Assembly (NCBI GenBank): GCA_021820445.1
Contig: JAKADN010000001.1
Location: 100,575-164,574 of the forward strand
Reading direction: 5' to 3'
DNA length: 64,000 nt
Source: Nitrospirota bacterium
GTDB taxonomy: Bacteria > Nitrospirota > Leptospirillia > Leptospirillales > Leptospirillaceae
Part shown: positions 38,819 to 48,292 of the stretch, one piece after another
How the letters are laid out: every line of letters starts with the position of its first letter
How positions within the stretch are numbered: position 1 is the first letter of the stretch
Position numbers and translations under genes: made by a program
The notes under the pieces: model-generated
What the model was told of the DNA's origin: nothing
Database searches by the model: none
The model's input: only the letters and a program-made list of their open reading frames with translations

Positions 38819-40192
38819 ATGGCAGGGAACGGGGATGGACTGAGCGCGGTCGAGAAGAAAACTCTGGCCGGACTCAGCATGATTTTCGCAATTCGGATGT
38901 TCGGGCTCTTCATTGTGCTTCCGGTCATCAGCCTCTATGCACGGACTCTTCCCGGAGCCGATCCGCTGTGGCTCGGTCTGGCGCTTGGTGGATACGGCCT
39001 TTCCCAGGCGGTTTTCCAGATTCCCTTCGGGATGCTGTCCGACCGCTTCGGACGAAAACCCCTGATCGTGATCGGCCTTCTGATCTTTGCCGGAGGCTCG
39101 ATCTTTGCGGCGACCGCTCAATCGGTTCTGGGACTTTTTGTCGGGCGTCTCCTTCAGGGGTCGGGAGCCGTGGCCTCCGTCGTGATCGCCCTCATGGCCG
39201 ATCTCACTCGCGAGGAGTACCGGACGCGGGCCATGGCGGGGATCGGAATCTCGATCGGCCTTTCCTTCGCCGTCGGGATGGTTGTGGGGCCGATCGTGGG
39301 CGCCCATTATGGAGTCTCCTCCCTCTTCTGGCTGACGGCCGTCCTCGCCCTCCTGGGAATCGCGATCCTTCTTCTGATCGTTCCCAATCCGGTGGGGGCT
39401 GTCCACAAGAACGAAATGGAGCTGTCATTCTCCCAGCTCGGTTACGTTCTCCGGAATCCGGCCCTTCTCCGCATCGATATCTCCGTTTTCACCCTTCATC
39501 TCTTTTTAACCGGTGTGTTCGTGAGCTTTCCGGTTCTTCTCCACAAGTACATGTCGGCCCAGAGCATGTGGAAAGTCTATCTGCCCGTGATCCTGGGAGG
39601 CATGTTTCTCATGGTTCCGGGGATGATCGTGGCCGAAAAGCGAAAAAAGCTCAAAGTGGCCTACCTGATCGCCATTGCCTTCATCGTCCTGAGCTTCGTG
39701 ATCTTTCTTCTGGGATACAGAAGCGAGTTCGGTCTGATCGCCGGCCTGTCCGTCTTCTTTGTGGGCTTCAACCTTCTCGAACCGCTCATGCCCTCCATCA
39801 TGACCCGGTTCGTTCGGACACGGACCCGGGGAACCTCGTCGGGAGTCTTCAACATGAGCCAGTTCATGGGAGCCTTTTTGGGCGGTGCTTTGGGCGGGGC
39901 GTTGGTTACAGTGTCGAACGAGGCCTTTTTCATCGGGATGCTGGTGATCGCCATCCTGTGGTTTTTCGTCGCGATGGGGCTGACCGATCCCAATCTCCTC
40001 GAAACCTTCGAACGTCCTGTGGAGAGGGAGATCTCCGATCCCCAGCCCCTCGTCCGACAGCTGGGGGACATGGCCGGGGTTGTGGATTGTCGCTACCGGG
40101 AGTCTGAAAAGGTTCTCTGGGTGAAATATCTCCGGGACAGGATCACGCCGGAGGATCTCGAAAGAAAGCTGGCAGGACTGCTCGAAGCCTGA
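38819..40192 (+). CDS. MFS transporter
   Basis: GGYGLSQAVFQIPFGMLSDRFGRKPLIVIGL motif A; about 12 TMs plus C-terminal soluble segment. Confidence 0.9.
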   Translation: MAGNGDGLSAVEKKTLAGLSMIFAIRMFGLFIVLPVISLYARTLPGADPLWLGLALGGYGLSQAVFQIPFGMLSDRFGRKPLIVIGLLIFAGGSIFAATAQSVLGLFVGRLLQGSGAVASVVIALMADLTREEYRTRAMAGIGISIGLSFAVGMVVGPIVGAHYGVSSLFWLTAVLALLGIAILLLIVPNPVGAVHKNEMELSFSQLGYVLRNPALLRIDISVFTLHLFLTGVFVSFPVLLHKYMSAQSMWKVYLPVILGGMFLMVPGMIVAEKRKKLKVAYLIAIAFIVLSFVIFLLGYRSEFGLIAGLSVFFVGFNLLEPLMPSIMTRFVRTRTRGTSSGVFNMSQFMGAFLGGALGGALVTVSNEAFFIGMLVIAILWFFVAMGLTDPNLLETFERPVEREISDPQPLVRQLGDMAGVVDCRYRESEKVLWVKYLRDRITPEDLERKLAGLLEA

Positions 40193-40211
40193 GACATCCG
40201 GAAAGGTCCCT

Positions 40212-41237
40212 GTGACGCCCATCCAGAGATTTCGCCTCTCCCTTCTCCTTATTTTTCTTCTGACCGGAGGAGGGACGCTCGGTTACAGGGAAATCGAGGG
40301 ATGGGGCTGGGTGGATTCCCTTTTCATGACGGTGATCACCCTGTCCACCGTCGGTTATCAGACGGTGCATCCTCTTGACAGGGCCGGACTTTTTTTCACG
40401 ATGGCGCTGATCATCGTGGGGGTCGGTGCCTTGGGGTATGCCATCGCCACCCTGTCCGAAATGATCCTCGAAGGGCATCTGCAGCATTTCTGGGGAGGCC
40501 GCAAGATGGAGAGGATGATCGACAAGCTTGAAAATCATGTGGTGGTTTGCGGGTTTGGGCGGATCGGCACACTGACTGCGGCTTCCCTGGCTGAGAGAGG
40601 GATCCCGTTCGTGGTGGTGGAGGAGAATCCCGATCTGGTCAAGGAGGCCGTGGCCAGGAAGTATCTGGCCGTCATGGGAAACGCCACGGAGGAAGGGGTT
40701 CTCGGCAAGGCGGGGATCGATCGGGCCCAGGCGTTGCTGGTGACCTTGTCGACACGGGTTGCGGATGCGGCCTATATCGTGATGAGCAGCCGGATCGACC
40801 ATCCTGGGCTCACAGTCATTGCCATGGCCAATGATTCTCGGACGGAGGCCAAGCTCCTCAAGGCAGGGGCCAACAAGGTCGTCTCCCCCTTCATTCTCGG
40901 GAGCAGCCGGATGGTCATGGCCTTGACCCAGCCGACCCTTCTCGATGTGATGGATATCGTGACGACCCGTGACGGGATGGGGCTGACCTTCGAGGAGCTT
41001 GTGATTCCCGAAATGTCACCTTTCTGCGACCTTTCTATCGCCGAGATAGGCAAGAAATTCGGTTTTCGCTCCCACATCATCGCCATTCGTCCGGTCGGGG
41101 GAAAAAACTTCGTCCTTCCGACGGCACAGAGCGTCCTGAGGGCGCTCGACCAGATTGTCCTGATTGGCTCCCGGGACGAATTCGACCGGATCAGGGAGGA
41201 GATGGCGGGAAACCGTGAACCGAGGGTTCTGTCGTGA
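40212..41237 (+). CDS. 2TM potassium channel with RCK/TrkA-N domain, atypical TVGYQ filter
   Basis: FMTVITLSTVGYQTVHPLD pore, VVCGFGRIGTLTAASLAERG Rossmann. Confidence 0.88.
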   Translation: MTPIQRFRLSLLLIFLLTGGGTLGYREIEGWGWVDSLFMTVITLSTVGYQTVHPLDRAGLFFTMALIIVGVGALGYAIATLSEMILEGHLQHFWGGRKMERMIDKLENHVVVCGFGRIGTLTAASLAERGIPFVVVEENPDLVKEAVARKYLAVMGNATEEGVLGKAGIDRAQALLVTLSTRVADAAYIVMSSRIDHPGLTVIAMANDSRTEAKLLKAGANKVVSPFILGSSRMVMALTQPTLLDVMDIVTTRDGMGLTFEELVIPEMSPFCDLSIAEIGKKFGFRSHIIAIRPVGGKNFVLPTAQSVLRALDQIVLIGSRDEFDRIREEMAGNREPRVLS

Positions 41238-41259
41238 TCCGACAAAGGGGAGGGAATCT

Positions 41260-42498
41260 GTGAGGCTTGAAGAGGGATCCCATCCGTCGACGGTTTCCAA
41301 CGCCGAGTGGGCGGTCCGTGGAAACCGGGTTCTTGTGGGGAATGTTCGCAGGGAGGACCTGGTTTTCCGGAAAGGAAGAGGGTCCTGGCTCTACGATGTG
41401 GAAGGAAATCCCTATCTCGATTTTCTGGGAGGGGTGGCGATCCACGTCCTCGGACACTGTCATCCCCGGGTGACGGTTGCCGTCCAGAAACAGGCCCAGC
41501 GCCTGCTCCACACCTCCAATCTCTATTACCACGAACCCCAGATCCTCCTGGCGGAGTTTCTTGTCAGGGAAACCTTTGCCGACAGGGTCTTTTTCGCCAA
41601 TTCGGGGACGGAGGTCGTCGAGGCGGCCATCAAGCTCGCAAGGCGGTATGGGGACCGGACCGGACGCTATGGCCTTCTGGGGCTCGAAGGGAGTTTCCAT
41701 GGCCGGACTCTGGGCGCCTTGACCCTGACGGGCCAGAAAAAAATCAGGGAGGGAATCGGTCCCCTCCCTGGCGGCTTCGATTGGGCCCCCTTCAACGACA
41801 TTGAGGGAGTCGTCCGCAAGGTGACCCCCGAGACGGTGGCCATCTTCGTGGAGCCTGTGCAGGGGGAGGGGGGAGTCGTTCCCGCCGATCCGGGATTCTT
41901 GAGGGAGCTGAGACGTTTCACGAGAGAGCGGGACATTCTTCTCGTTTTCGACGAGATCCAGACCGGAATCGGCAGGACGGGGACTCTTTTCGCCTACGAA
42001 TCCTTTGATGTGGTGCCGGACATTCTTCTTTCTGCAAAGGCCCTGGGGGGAGGTCTTCCCCTTGGAGCCCTTCTGACGACCTCACAGCTGGCCGAATATC
42101 TTCCCCCCGGCTCCCATGGCTCGACATTCGGTGGAAACCCTTTGGCCTGCGCTGCGGGTCTGGCCGTTCTCGAGGCCCTCTTCGAGGAAGGGTATCTCCC
42201 GGAAGGGGGACAGCGGATCGCCGATACACTCTGGGAGGAGCTGTCCTCGCTCAGGGAGCTCTATCCCGAATGGATCCGCGAGATAAGGGGGAAAGGAATG
42301 ATGATCGGTCTCGTTCTTCCCGGAAGGGCGGTTGAGGTCAAGGATCGCTTCCTCAGGGAAAAGGTTCTCGTCAACGCCACGGGGCCCGAAGTGATCCGCC
42401 TCCTCCCTCCCGTCAACCTCTCCCTCGAGGAGATCGCCACCTTCATCAAGTCTGCGGACCGTGTCTTTGCGTCCATGGGAAATCCCGGAGGATCCTGA
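41260..42498 (+). CDS. argD: Acetylornithine aminotransferase
   Basis: FLGGVAIHVLGHCHPRV, LVFDEIQTGIGRTG, LSAKALGGGLPLGA; operon with argF. Confidence 0.93.
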   Translation: MRLEEGSHPSTVSNAEWAVRGNRVLVGNVRREDLVFRKGRGSWLYDVEGNPYLDFLGGVAIHVLGHCHPRVTVAVQKQAQRLLHTSNLYYHEPQILLAEFLVRETFADRVFFANSGTEVVEAAIKLARRYGDRTGRYGLLGLEGSFHGRTLGALTLTGQKKIREGIGPLPGGFDWAPFNDIEGVVRKVTPETVAIFVEPVQGEGGVVPADPGFLRELRRFTRERDILLVFDEIQTGIGRTGTLFAYESFDVVPDILLSAKALGGGLPLGALLTTSQLAEYLPPGSHGSTFGGNPLACAAGLAVLEALFEEGYLPEGGQRIADTLWEELSSLRELYPEWIREIRGKGMMIGLVLPGRAVEVKDRFLREKVLVNATGPEVIRLLPPVNLSLEEIATFIKSADRVFASMGNPGGS

Positions 42499-42500
42499 TT

Positions 42501-43433
42501 TTGAAAAAAAGCCCTCACCGTTCCTTCCTGACCCTCATCGAGAAAACTCCCCGAGAACTTCGCTCCATCATGGATCTGGCCGGACGTATCGAGTCCGATC
42601 CGGAGGCCTTCCGGACGCCGCTTGCATGGAAGACCGTCGGACTGCTCTTTGAAAAGAGCTCGACTCGGACCCGGCTTTCTTTCGAGGCCGGGATCCGCCA
42701 GCTCGGCGGGGGAAGCCTCTTTCTTGGAGGCGACATCCAGCTGGCCCGGGGGGAAACGATCGAGGATACGGCCCGGGTCATGAGCGCCTATCTCGACATG
42801 CTGGTCATCCGCACCTTCGGCCACGAACGGATCGAGGCCTTTTCCCAAGCCGCCGCAATACCGGTGGTCAATGGCCTGACCGATGGCCACCATCCCTGTC
42901 AGGCCCTTTCCGACTTCTATTACATGGAGAAGGTCTTCGGAACTCTTTCGGGACTTCGGATGACCTATGTGGGAGACGGAAACAACATGGCCCGTTCTCT
43001 GGCTGAAGGGGCCGCCCTTCTGGGAGTCAAACTGATCCTTGCCTCGCCGCAGGATTACCAGCTTCCGGAATCCGAGGTGGCGGCCCTCAACCGGATCGCC
43101 CACGAGACGGGAGGCAGCGTCCGGACGCTGTCGGATCCCAGGGAGGCGGCCCGGGGCGCGCAGGTTCTCTATACCGACGTCTGGACAAGCATGGGACAGG
43201 AGGCGGAATCCGCCATACGGGAAAAGGCATTCCGTGGGTACTGCATCGACCGGAGCCTGCTTGCGCTGGCCGATCCGGAGGCCATCGTCATGCACTGTCT
43301 GCCGGCCTACCGCGGAAAGGAAATTACGGCGGAGGTCATCGATGGACCCCGCTCGCGGGTCTTCGAGCAGGCGGCCGCCCGGCTTCCGCTGCAGAAGGCA
43401 ATCATGATGTTTTGCTTGGGAAGGGAGCTGTAG
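42501..43433 (+). CDS. argF: Ornithine carbamoyltransferase
   Basis: FEKSSTRTRLSFE, DGHHPCQALSDF, MHCLPAYRGKEI. Confidence 0.96.
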   Translation: MKKSPHRSFLTLIEKTPRELRSIMDLAGRIESDPEAFRTPLAWKTVGLLFEKSSTRTRLSFEAGIRQLGGGSLFLGGDIQLARGETIEDTARVMSAYLDMLVIRTFGHERIEAFSQAAAIPVVNGLTDGHHPCQALSDFYYMEKVFGTLSGLRMTYVGDGNNMARSLAEGAALLGVKLILASPQDYQLPESEVAALNRIAHETGGSVRTLSDPREAARGAQVLYTDVWTSMGQEAESAIREKAFRGYCIDRSLLALADPEAIVMHCLPAYRGKEITAEVIDGPRSRVFEQAAARLPLQKAIMMFCLGREL

Positions 43434-43436
43434 GAG

Positions 43437-44669
43437 ATGGAACAGAAAAAGAAAGACGGATCCGACCGCCCGTCCCGGGTGGTCTTGGCCTATTCGGGCG
43501 GGCTCGACACCTCGGTGGCGATCGTCTGGCTCAAGGAGACCTATGGGTGCGAGGTCATCTGCTACTGCGCCGATCTGGGTCAGGGGGAGGACCTCGAAGC
43601 CGTAGCGGAAAAGGCCCGGAAGAGCGGGGCTTCCGACGTGGTCGTGGTCGACCTTCGGGAGATCTTCGTCCGGGACTATCTTTTTCCGATGATCCAGGCG
43701 GGGGCGGTTTACGAGGACGGCTATCTGCTGGGAACATCGATCGCCCGCCCCCTGATCGCCAAGGTCCAGATGGAGATCGCACGGGAAAGGGGCGCGGATG
43801 CGGTCGCCCACGGGGCGACCGGAAAAGGAAACGACCAGGTCAGGTTCGAGCTCGCCTACTACTATTTCAACCCCCGGATCCGGATCCTGGCCCCCTGGAG
43901 GCTCTGGAGCTTCACAAGCCGCTCCGAGCTCATCAACTATTCGAAAAAACACCATATTCCCGTGACGGCCACCCTTGAGAAGCCTTACAGCGTTGACCGG
44001 AACCTCTTTCACACGAGTTACGAGGGGGGGATCCTCGAGGATCCCTGGTCGGCACCGCCGGAAGAGATCTTCCAGCTGACCCGGAATCCCCTGACCGCCC
44101 CCGATGAACCTGAAGAGGTGACGGTCTCGTTTGAAAAAGGACTCCCGATCGCGATCAACGGGGCGCTCCTCTCTCCCCTCGACCTCATGGAGAAGGCGAA
44201 CAGCCTCGGAGCCCTCCATGGAATCGGACGGATCGACCTCGTGGAGAGCCGCTTCGTGGGAATGAAGTCTCGCGGAGTTTACGAAACTCCCGGGGGCACT
44301 CTTCTTCACGCCGCCCACAGGGCCCTCGAGACGCTGACGCTGGACCGCGAGCTCCTCTCCATGAAGGCCCAGTTCATGCCGCAATATGCCCGCATGATCT
44401 ACAACGGCTTCTGGTTTTCGCCGGAACGGCTGGCCCTGGCCGACCTCATCGCCTCCACCCAGCACCGGGTGACGGGGGATGTCCGGCTCCTGCTCTACAA
44501 GGGGGGGATCCGTGTCCTGGGACGGCGCTCTCCTTATTCCCTGTATCGAAAGGACCTGGCGACCTTCGAGACGGACAGCGTCTATCGGCAGGCCGATGCG
44601 GACGGCTTCATCCGGATCCAGGCCCTCCGTCTCAAGCTTTTTTCCGACCAGGAAGGAACCTCCCTGTGA
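43437..44669 (+). CDS. argG: Argininosuccinate synthase
   Basis: LAYSGGLDTSVAIVWLKE, HGATGKGNDQVRFELAYY. Confidence 0.97.
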   Translation: MEQKKKDGSDRPSRVVLAYSGGLDTSVAIVWLKETYGCEVICYCADLGQGEDLEAVAEKARKSGASDVVVVDLREIFVRDYLFPMIQAGAVYEDGYLLGTSIARPLIAKVQMEIARERGADAVAHGATGKGNDQVRFELAYYYFNPRIRILAPWRLWSFTSRSELINYSKKHHIPVTATLEKPYSVDRNLFHTSYEGGILEDPWSAPPEEIFQLTRNPLTAPDEPEEVTVSFEKGLPIAINGALLSPLDLMEKANSLGALHGIGRIDLVESRFVGMKSRGVYETPGGTLLHAAHRALETLTLDRELLSMKAQFMPQYARMIYNGFWFSPERLALADLIASTQHRVTGDVRLLLYKGGIRVLGRRSPYSLYRKDLATFETDSVYRQADADGFIRIQALRLKLFSDQEGTSL

Positions 44670-46096
44670 CCGGAGAAGAGACGGGCGGACCATCCGGGAA
44701 ACCCTGGGGCGGTCGCTTCTCGGAGCCGACCGACCGGGATGTGGAGGCCTTCACGGAGTCCATCTCCTTCGACAAAAGGCTCTGGAGGGAAGACATCGAA
44801 GGCTCCCGGGCCCATGCCCGCATGCTCCGCCGGATCGGGCTCCTGTCCGAGGAGGAGCTCGGTCAGATTCTGACGGGGCTCGACAAGGTGGCGGAAGAGT
44901 TTTCCGGGGGAACATTTCCGGTACGGATCGAGTGGGAGGACGTCCACATGCATGTGGAGAAGCGCCTCGTCCACCACGCCGGTGCCGCTGGTCTCAAGAT
45001 TCACACGGCCCGGAGCCGGAACGACCAGGTGGCGCTCGATCTTCGGCTTTTCGTGCGCCGGGAGGCCGGGGAGATGGCCGTCTCCCTGGAGGGACTTCTG
45101 AGGCAGATCCTTCTTCGGGCCCGGGAATACCGGGATCTCCTGCTTCCCGGCTACACCCACACCCAGCAGGCCCAGCCGATCTCGGGAGGATATTATTTCG
45201 GGGCTTACGCGGAGCGCTTCCTTCGTGACAGGAACCGCCTTCTCGCGGTTGTCGGGAGCGCCAATCTCTCTCCTCTCGGTTCGGGGGCCCTGGCCGGGAC
45301 GACCCTGCCGATCGACCGCGAGGGGGTCGCCGCCGAACTTGGATTCTCCGGAGTGACCCAGAATGGCCTCGACTCGGTCGGAGACCGGGATTTTGTGGCC
45401 GATTTCCTCCATGCCCTCTCGCTTCTGATGGTTCACCTGTCGGGGTGGGCCGAGGAATGGGTGCTCTGGTCGACCCGGGAGTTCGGAATGATCCGGCTTC
45501 CCGACCGGCTTCTCACCGGTTCCTCGATGATGCCCCAGAAAAAGAATCCGGACATTCTCGAACTCGTCCGGGGAAAGGCGGGCCGGGTCTTTTCCGATTA
45601 TGGGGCCCTGATGACCCTCCTCAAGGGGCTTCCCCTTTCCTACAACCGGGATCTCCAGGAAGACAAGGAGCGTCTTTTCGATGCCCTCGACACCACCAGG
45701 GCCTGTCTTCGGATGATGACCCTCGCCGTGGAGGGGATGAGTTTCGAGGAGCAGCGTGTGGCGGAGATCCTGAAAGGAACGGAGCTCCTTGCGACCGATA
45801 TCGCGGAAGATCTCGTCCGGGACGGCGTTCCCTTCCGGGAGGCCCACGCCATTGTCGGGCGGATCGTGGCCGAAGCGGCACGAAAGGGATGTACTCTCGA
45901 GAGTCTTTCCGACGCGGATCTGAAGTCCTTTTATGATCGATTTCCGCCAGGATATGCCTCCAGCCTGTCTCTCCGGGGTTCGGTCGAACGCCGGTCCCAT
46001 GTGGGAGGACCCGCCCCCGAAACGGTCATGCGCCGGGTCGACGCCCTCTGGTACGAGCTCTTCGGAGCGGAGCCGGGAGGGGCTCCTCCCCGGTGA
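44666..46096 (+). CDS. argH: Argininosuccinate lyase
   Basis: HTARSRNDQVALDLRLFVR, GYTHTQQAQPIS, GSSMMPQKKNPDILELVRGKAGRV. Confidence 0.97.
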   Translation: MTGEETGGPSGKPWGGRFSEPTDRDVEAFTESISFDKRLWREDIEGSRAHARMLRRIGLLSEEELGQILTGLDKVAEEFSGGTFPVRIEWEDVHMHVEKRLVHHAGAAGLKIHTARSRNDQVALDLRLFVRREAGEMAVSLEGLLRQILLRAREYRDLLLPGYTHTQQAQPISGGYYFGAYAERFLRDRNRLLAVVGSANLSPLGSGALAGTTLPIDREGVAAELGFSGVTQNGLDSVGDRDFVADFLHALSLLMVHLSGWAEEWVLWSTREFGMIRLPDRLLTGSSMMPQKKNPDILELVRGKAGRVFSDYGALMTLLKGLPLSYNRDLQEDKERLFDALDTTRACLRMMTLAVEGMSFEEQRVAEILKGTELLATDIAEDLVRDGVPFREAHAIVGRIVAEAARKGCTLESLSDADLKSFYDRFPPGYASSLSLRGSVERRSHVGGPAPETVMRRVDALWYELFGAEPGGAPPR

Positions 46097-46101
46097 GGCC
46101 T

Positions 46102-46380
46102 ATGGGAATTCTTGGGGGGGCGGGGCGGTCTCTGGTTTTTTTGGTGTTCCTTCTTATGCTTTCTGCCTGCGGAATTCAGGGACAGCCGATCCCGCCCGAC
46201 CGGGTTCCCCCGGAGTCGGCACCCGAACAGCCGGCTCCCTCCTCTGCTTCCGGGGGGCAGAGTCCGGGGGGGCCGGGCGTCTCCTCCGGGGCCTCCGGCG
46301 AACAAAAGGGATCGCCCTCTTCCGGGGACAGCGGAGAAGTCCCGGAGGGCGGATTCCCGGAAGGGGACGACGGGCGCTAG
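46102..46380 (+). CDS. Small lipoprotein, LptM-like
   Basis: Lipobox LLMLSACGIQGQPIPP; upstream of lysA; Pro/Ser/Gly-rich tail. Confidence 0.6.
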   Translation: MGILGGAGRSLVFLVFLLMLSACGIQGQPIPPDRVPPESAPEQPAPSSASGGQSPGGPGVSSGASGEQKGSPSSGDSGEVPEGGFPEGDDGR

Positions 46381-46552
46381 CCCATTCCGGATCCATTTTG
46401 CCGGGGGCTTCCGGAAAAGATCGGGAACCGGGATTGGAGTATTGAGAGTGTGTTAAAATGACCCTTCCGTTGGAATCGGAGAGGGAAGCCCCCTTTTCGG
46501 AGGTCCGATCGGCGGGAATCGAAATCCATCCAATATTCGGGAGAATGACGCC

Positions 46553-47794
46553 TTGAGCACATTTCACTACAAGAACGACAGACTGATGGTGGAAAACCTT
46601 CCGGTGGAAGAGATCGTCGCGAAGGAAGGCTCGCCACTTTATATTTACAGCCGGGAGGCTCTCGTCGAAAGGATTTCGGCCTATCGGGAGGCCTTTTCCT
46701 CCCATCCGACCCTTGTGGCCTACGCAATGAAGGCCAACGGGAACCTGGCGATCCTCTCCCTGCTGGGGCAGGAGGGGGCGGGCATCGACGTGGTGTCGGG
46801 CGGGGAGCTCTTCCGGGCCCGGAAGGCGGGGATCCCCGGAAACAGGATCGTCTTTGCCGGGGTTGGCAAGACCGAAGAGGAGATCTCCTACGCCCTCAAG
46901 GAAGGCATCCTGATGTTCAACGTGGAGAGCCAGGCCGAACTCGACCATATCAGCGCCGTGGCGGTCCGCATGGGGACGAAGGCTCCGGTGGCACTCCGTG
47001 TCAATCCCGATGTGGATCCCAAGACCCATCCCTACATTTCGACGGGCATGAAGAAATCAAAGTTCGGGATTCCCGTCGATGTGGCGGTGGCCGAGTACCG
47101 CCGGGCTTCGACGCTCCCCGGGATCCGCATTGTCGGGATTCACCAGCACATCGGTTCCCAGCTCACCGAGATCGCTCCTTTCCGGGACGCCTTCGAACGC
47201 CTCCTGGCTTTCCACGGAGAGCTCCGGAAGGCAGGAATTCCTGTCACGCACCTCGATCTGGGAGGCGGTCTGGGAATCCGTTATAAAAACGAGGCGCCCC
47301 CGAGCCCGAAGGATCTGGCGGACCTGGTCCTTCCCAGGGTGCGCGATCTGGGTGTGACCCTGGTCCTCGAGCCCGGCCGCTCGATCGTCGGAAACGCCGG
47401 CATCCTCGTGACCCGGGTGCTTTACCGGAAGCAGACCGCCGTCAAGACCTTTTTCATCGGAGATGCCGGGATGAATGACCTGTTGCGCCCATCCCTCTAC
47501 GGGGCGCACCACGACCTCCTTCCGGTGGTCCGGAGCGCGCGGCCGGAGGTGAAGGGAGATCTGGTGGGGCCGATCTGCGAGACAGGAGACTTTCTGGCCA
47601 CCGACCGGGAGATGCCGGAATTCGCCGCAGGCGATCTGATCGCGGTCATGAGTGCCGGAGCCTACGGGTTTTCGATGGCCTCGAACTACAATGCCCGGCC
47701 GCGTCCGGCCGAAGTTCTCGTCGATGGAGGCACCTACCGTGTCATCCGGGATCGGGAGAGCTTCGAGGATCTTGTTCGGGGTGAACGGATTTGA
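46553..47794 (+). CDS. lysA: Diaminopimelate decarboxylase
   Basis: AYAMKANGNLAILSLL, DLGGGLGIRY, GPICETGDFLA; ORF annotation start used. Confidence 0.96.
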   Translation: MSTFHYKNDRLMVENLPVEEIVAKEGSPLYIYSREALVERISAYREAFSSHPTLVAYAMKANGNLAILSLLGQEGAGIDVVSGGELFRARKAGIPGNRIVFAGVGKTEEEISYALKEGILMFNVESQAELDHISAVAVRMGTKAPVALRVNPDVDPKTHPYISTGMKKSKFGIPVDVAVAEYRRASTLPGIRIVGIHQHIGSQLTEIAPFRDAFERLLAFHGELRKAGIPVTHLDLGGGLGIRYKNEAPPSPKDLADLVLPRVRDLGVTLVLEPGRSIVGNAGILVTRVLYRKQTAVKTFFIGDAGMNDLLRPSLYGAHHDLLPVVRSARPEVKGDLVGPICETGDFLATDREMPEFAAGDLIAVMSAGAYGFSMASNYNARPRPAEVLVDGGTYRVIRDRESFEDLVRGERI

Positions 47795-48273
47795 GTCAGG
47801 CCGTTCCTGATCCCTCTGACGAGGATCCCGACGACGAGGAGGTTCCGCTCTCTCCTCACCGGAAGGAAGGAAAGGGATGCTTTCTTGTCCTGATCGTCCT
47901 GTCGGCGATACCGGTGGTCTTTTTCCTTCTGACATTTCTTGGAGGGAATTATTTCACCTACGTCTACATGCGGTACTTCGCCGTCGACCGGGGGCTTTCC
48001 GAACGGAGGCCTCCCGAGGTGGATGTTCGTGAGTTCCGGCAGGATCTCCTTGTCCTCGATCGCTTCTATGATGCGGGAAATGCCGGGAAGATCCCCGGCC
48101 GGGATGTGGTCAACCTCTCTTCCGAGTTGAAGGAGATGCTCTCCTATCCGGGGCCGGTTCGTCCCGAGGTGCTTCATCTGGTGGTTGGACATGCCAGGGA
48201 GGTCATGCAACAATACCATATTGGGCCGATCAAGGGAGAGCCTGATCGCTTGCCCGGTCCGTCCAAAGACTGA
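47791..48273 (+). CDS. Hypothetical single-TM protein
   Basis: TTG start overlapping lysA stop; one TM (CFLVLIVLSAIPVVFFLLTFLGGNYF), acidic N-terminus; no family recognised. Confidence 0.7.
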   Translation: MSQAVPDPSDEDPDDEEVPLSPHRKEGKGCFLVLIVLSAIPVVFFLLTFLGGNYFTYVYMRYFAVDRGLSERRPPEVDVREFRQDLLVLDRFYDAGNAGKIPGRDVVNLSSELKEMLSYPGPVRPEVLHLVVGHAREVMQQYHIGPIKGEPDRLPGPSKD

Positions 48274-48292
48274 AAGCGTGGGAGGATTGACG

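Noticed and set aside
42261-44693. 810-aa minus-strand ORF antisense to argD/argF/argG
   Set aside because: Shadow ORF caused by high GC; the + strand ORFs encode clearly recognised Arg enzymes
45894-45905. 12-bp palindrome ACTCTCGAGAGT in argH
   Set aside because: Single coding-region palindrome with no repeat partner of evident function
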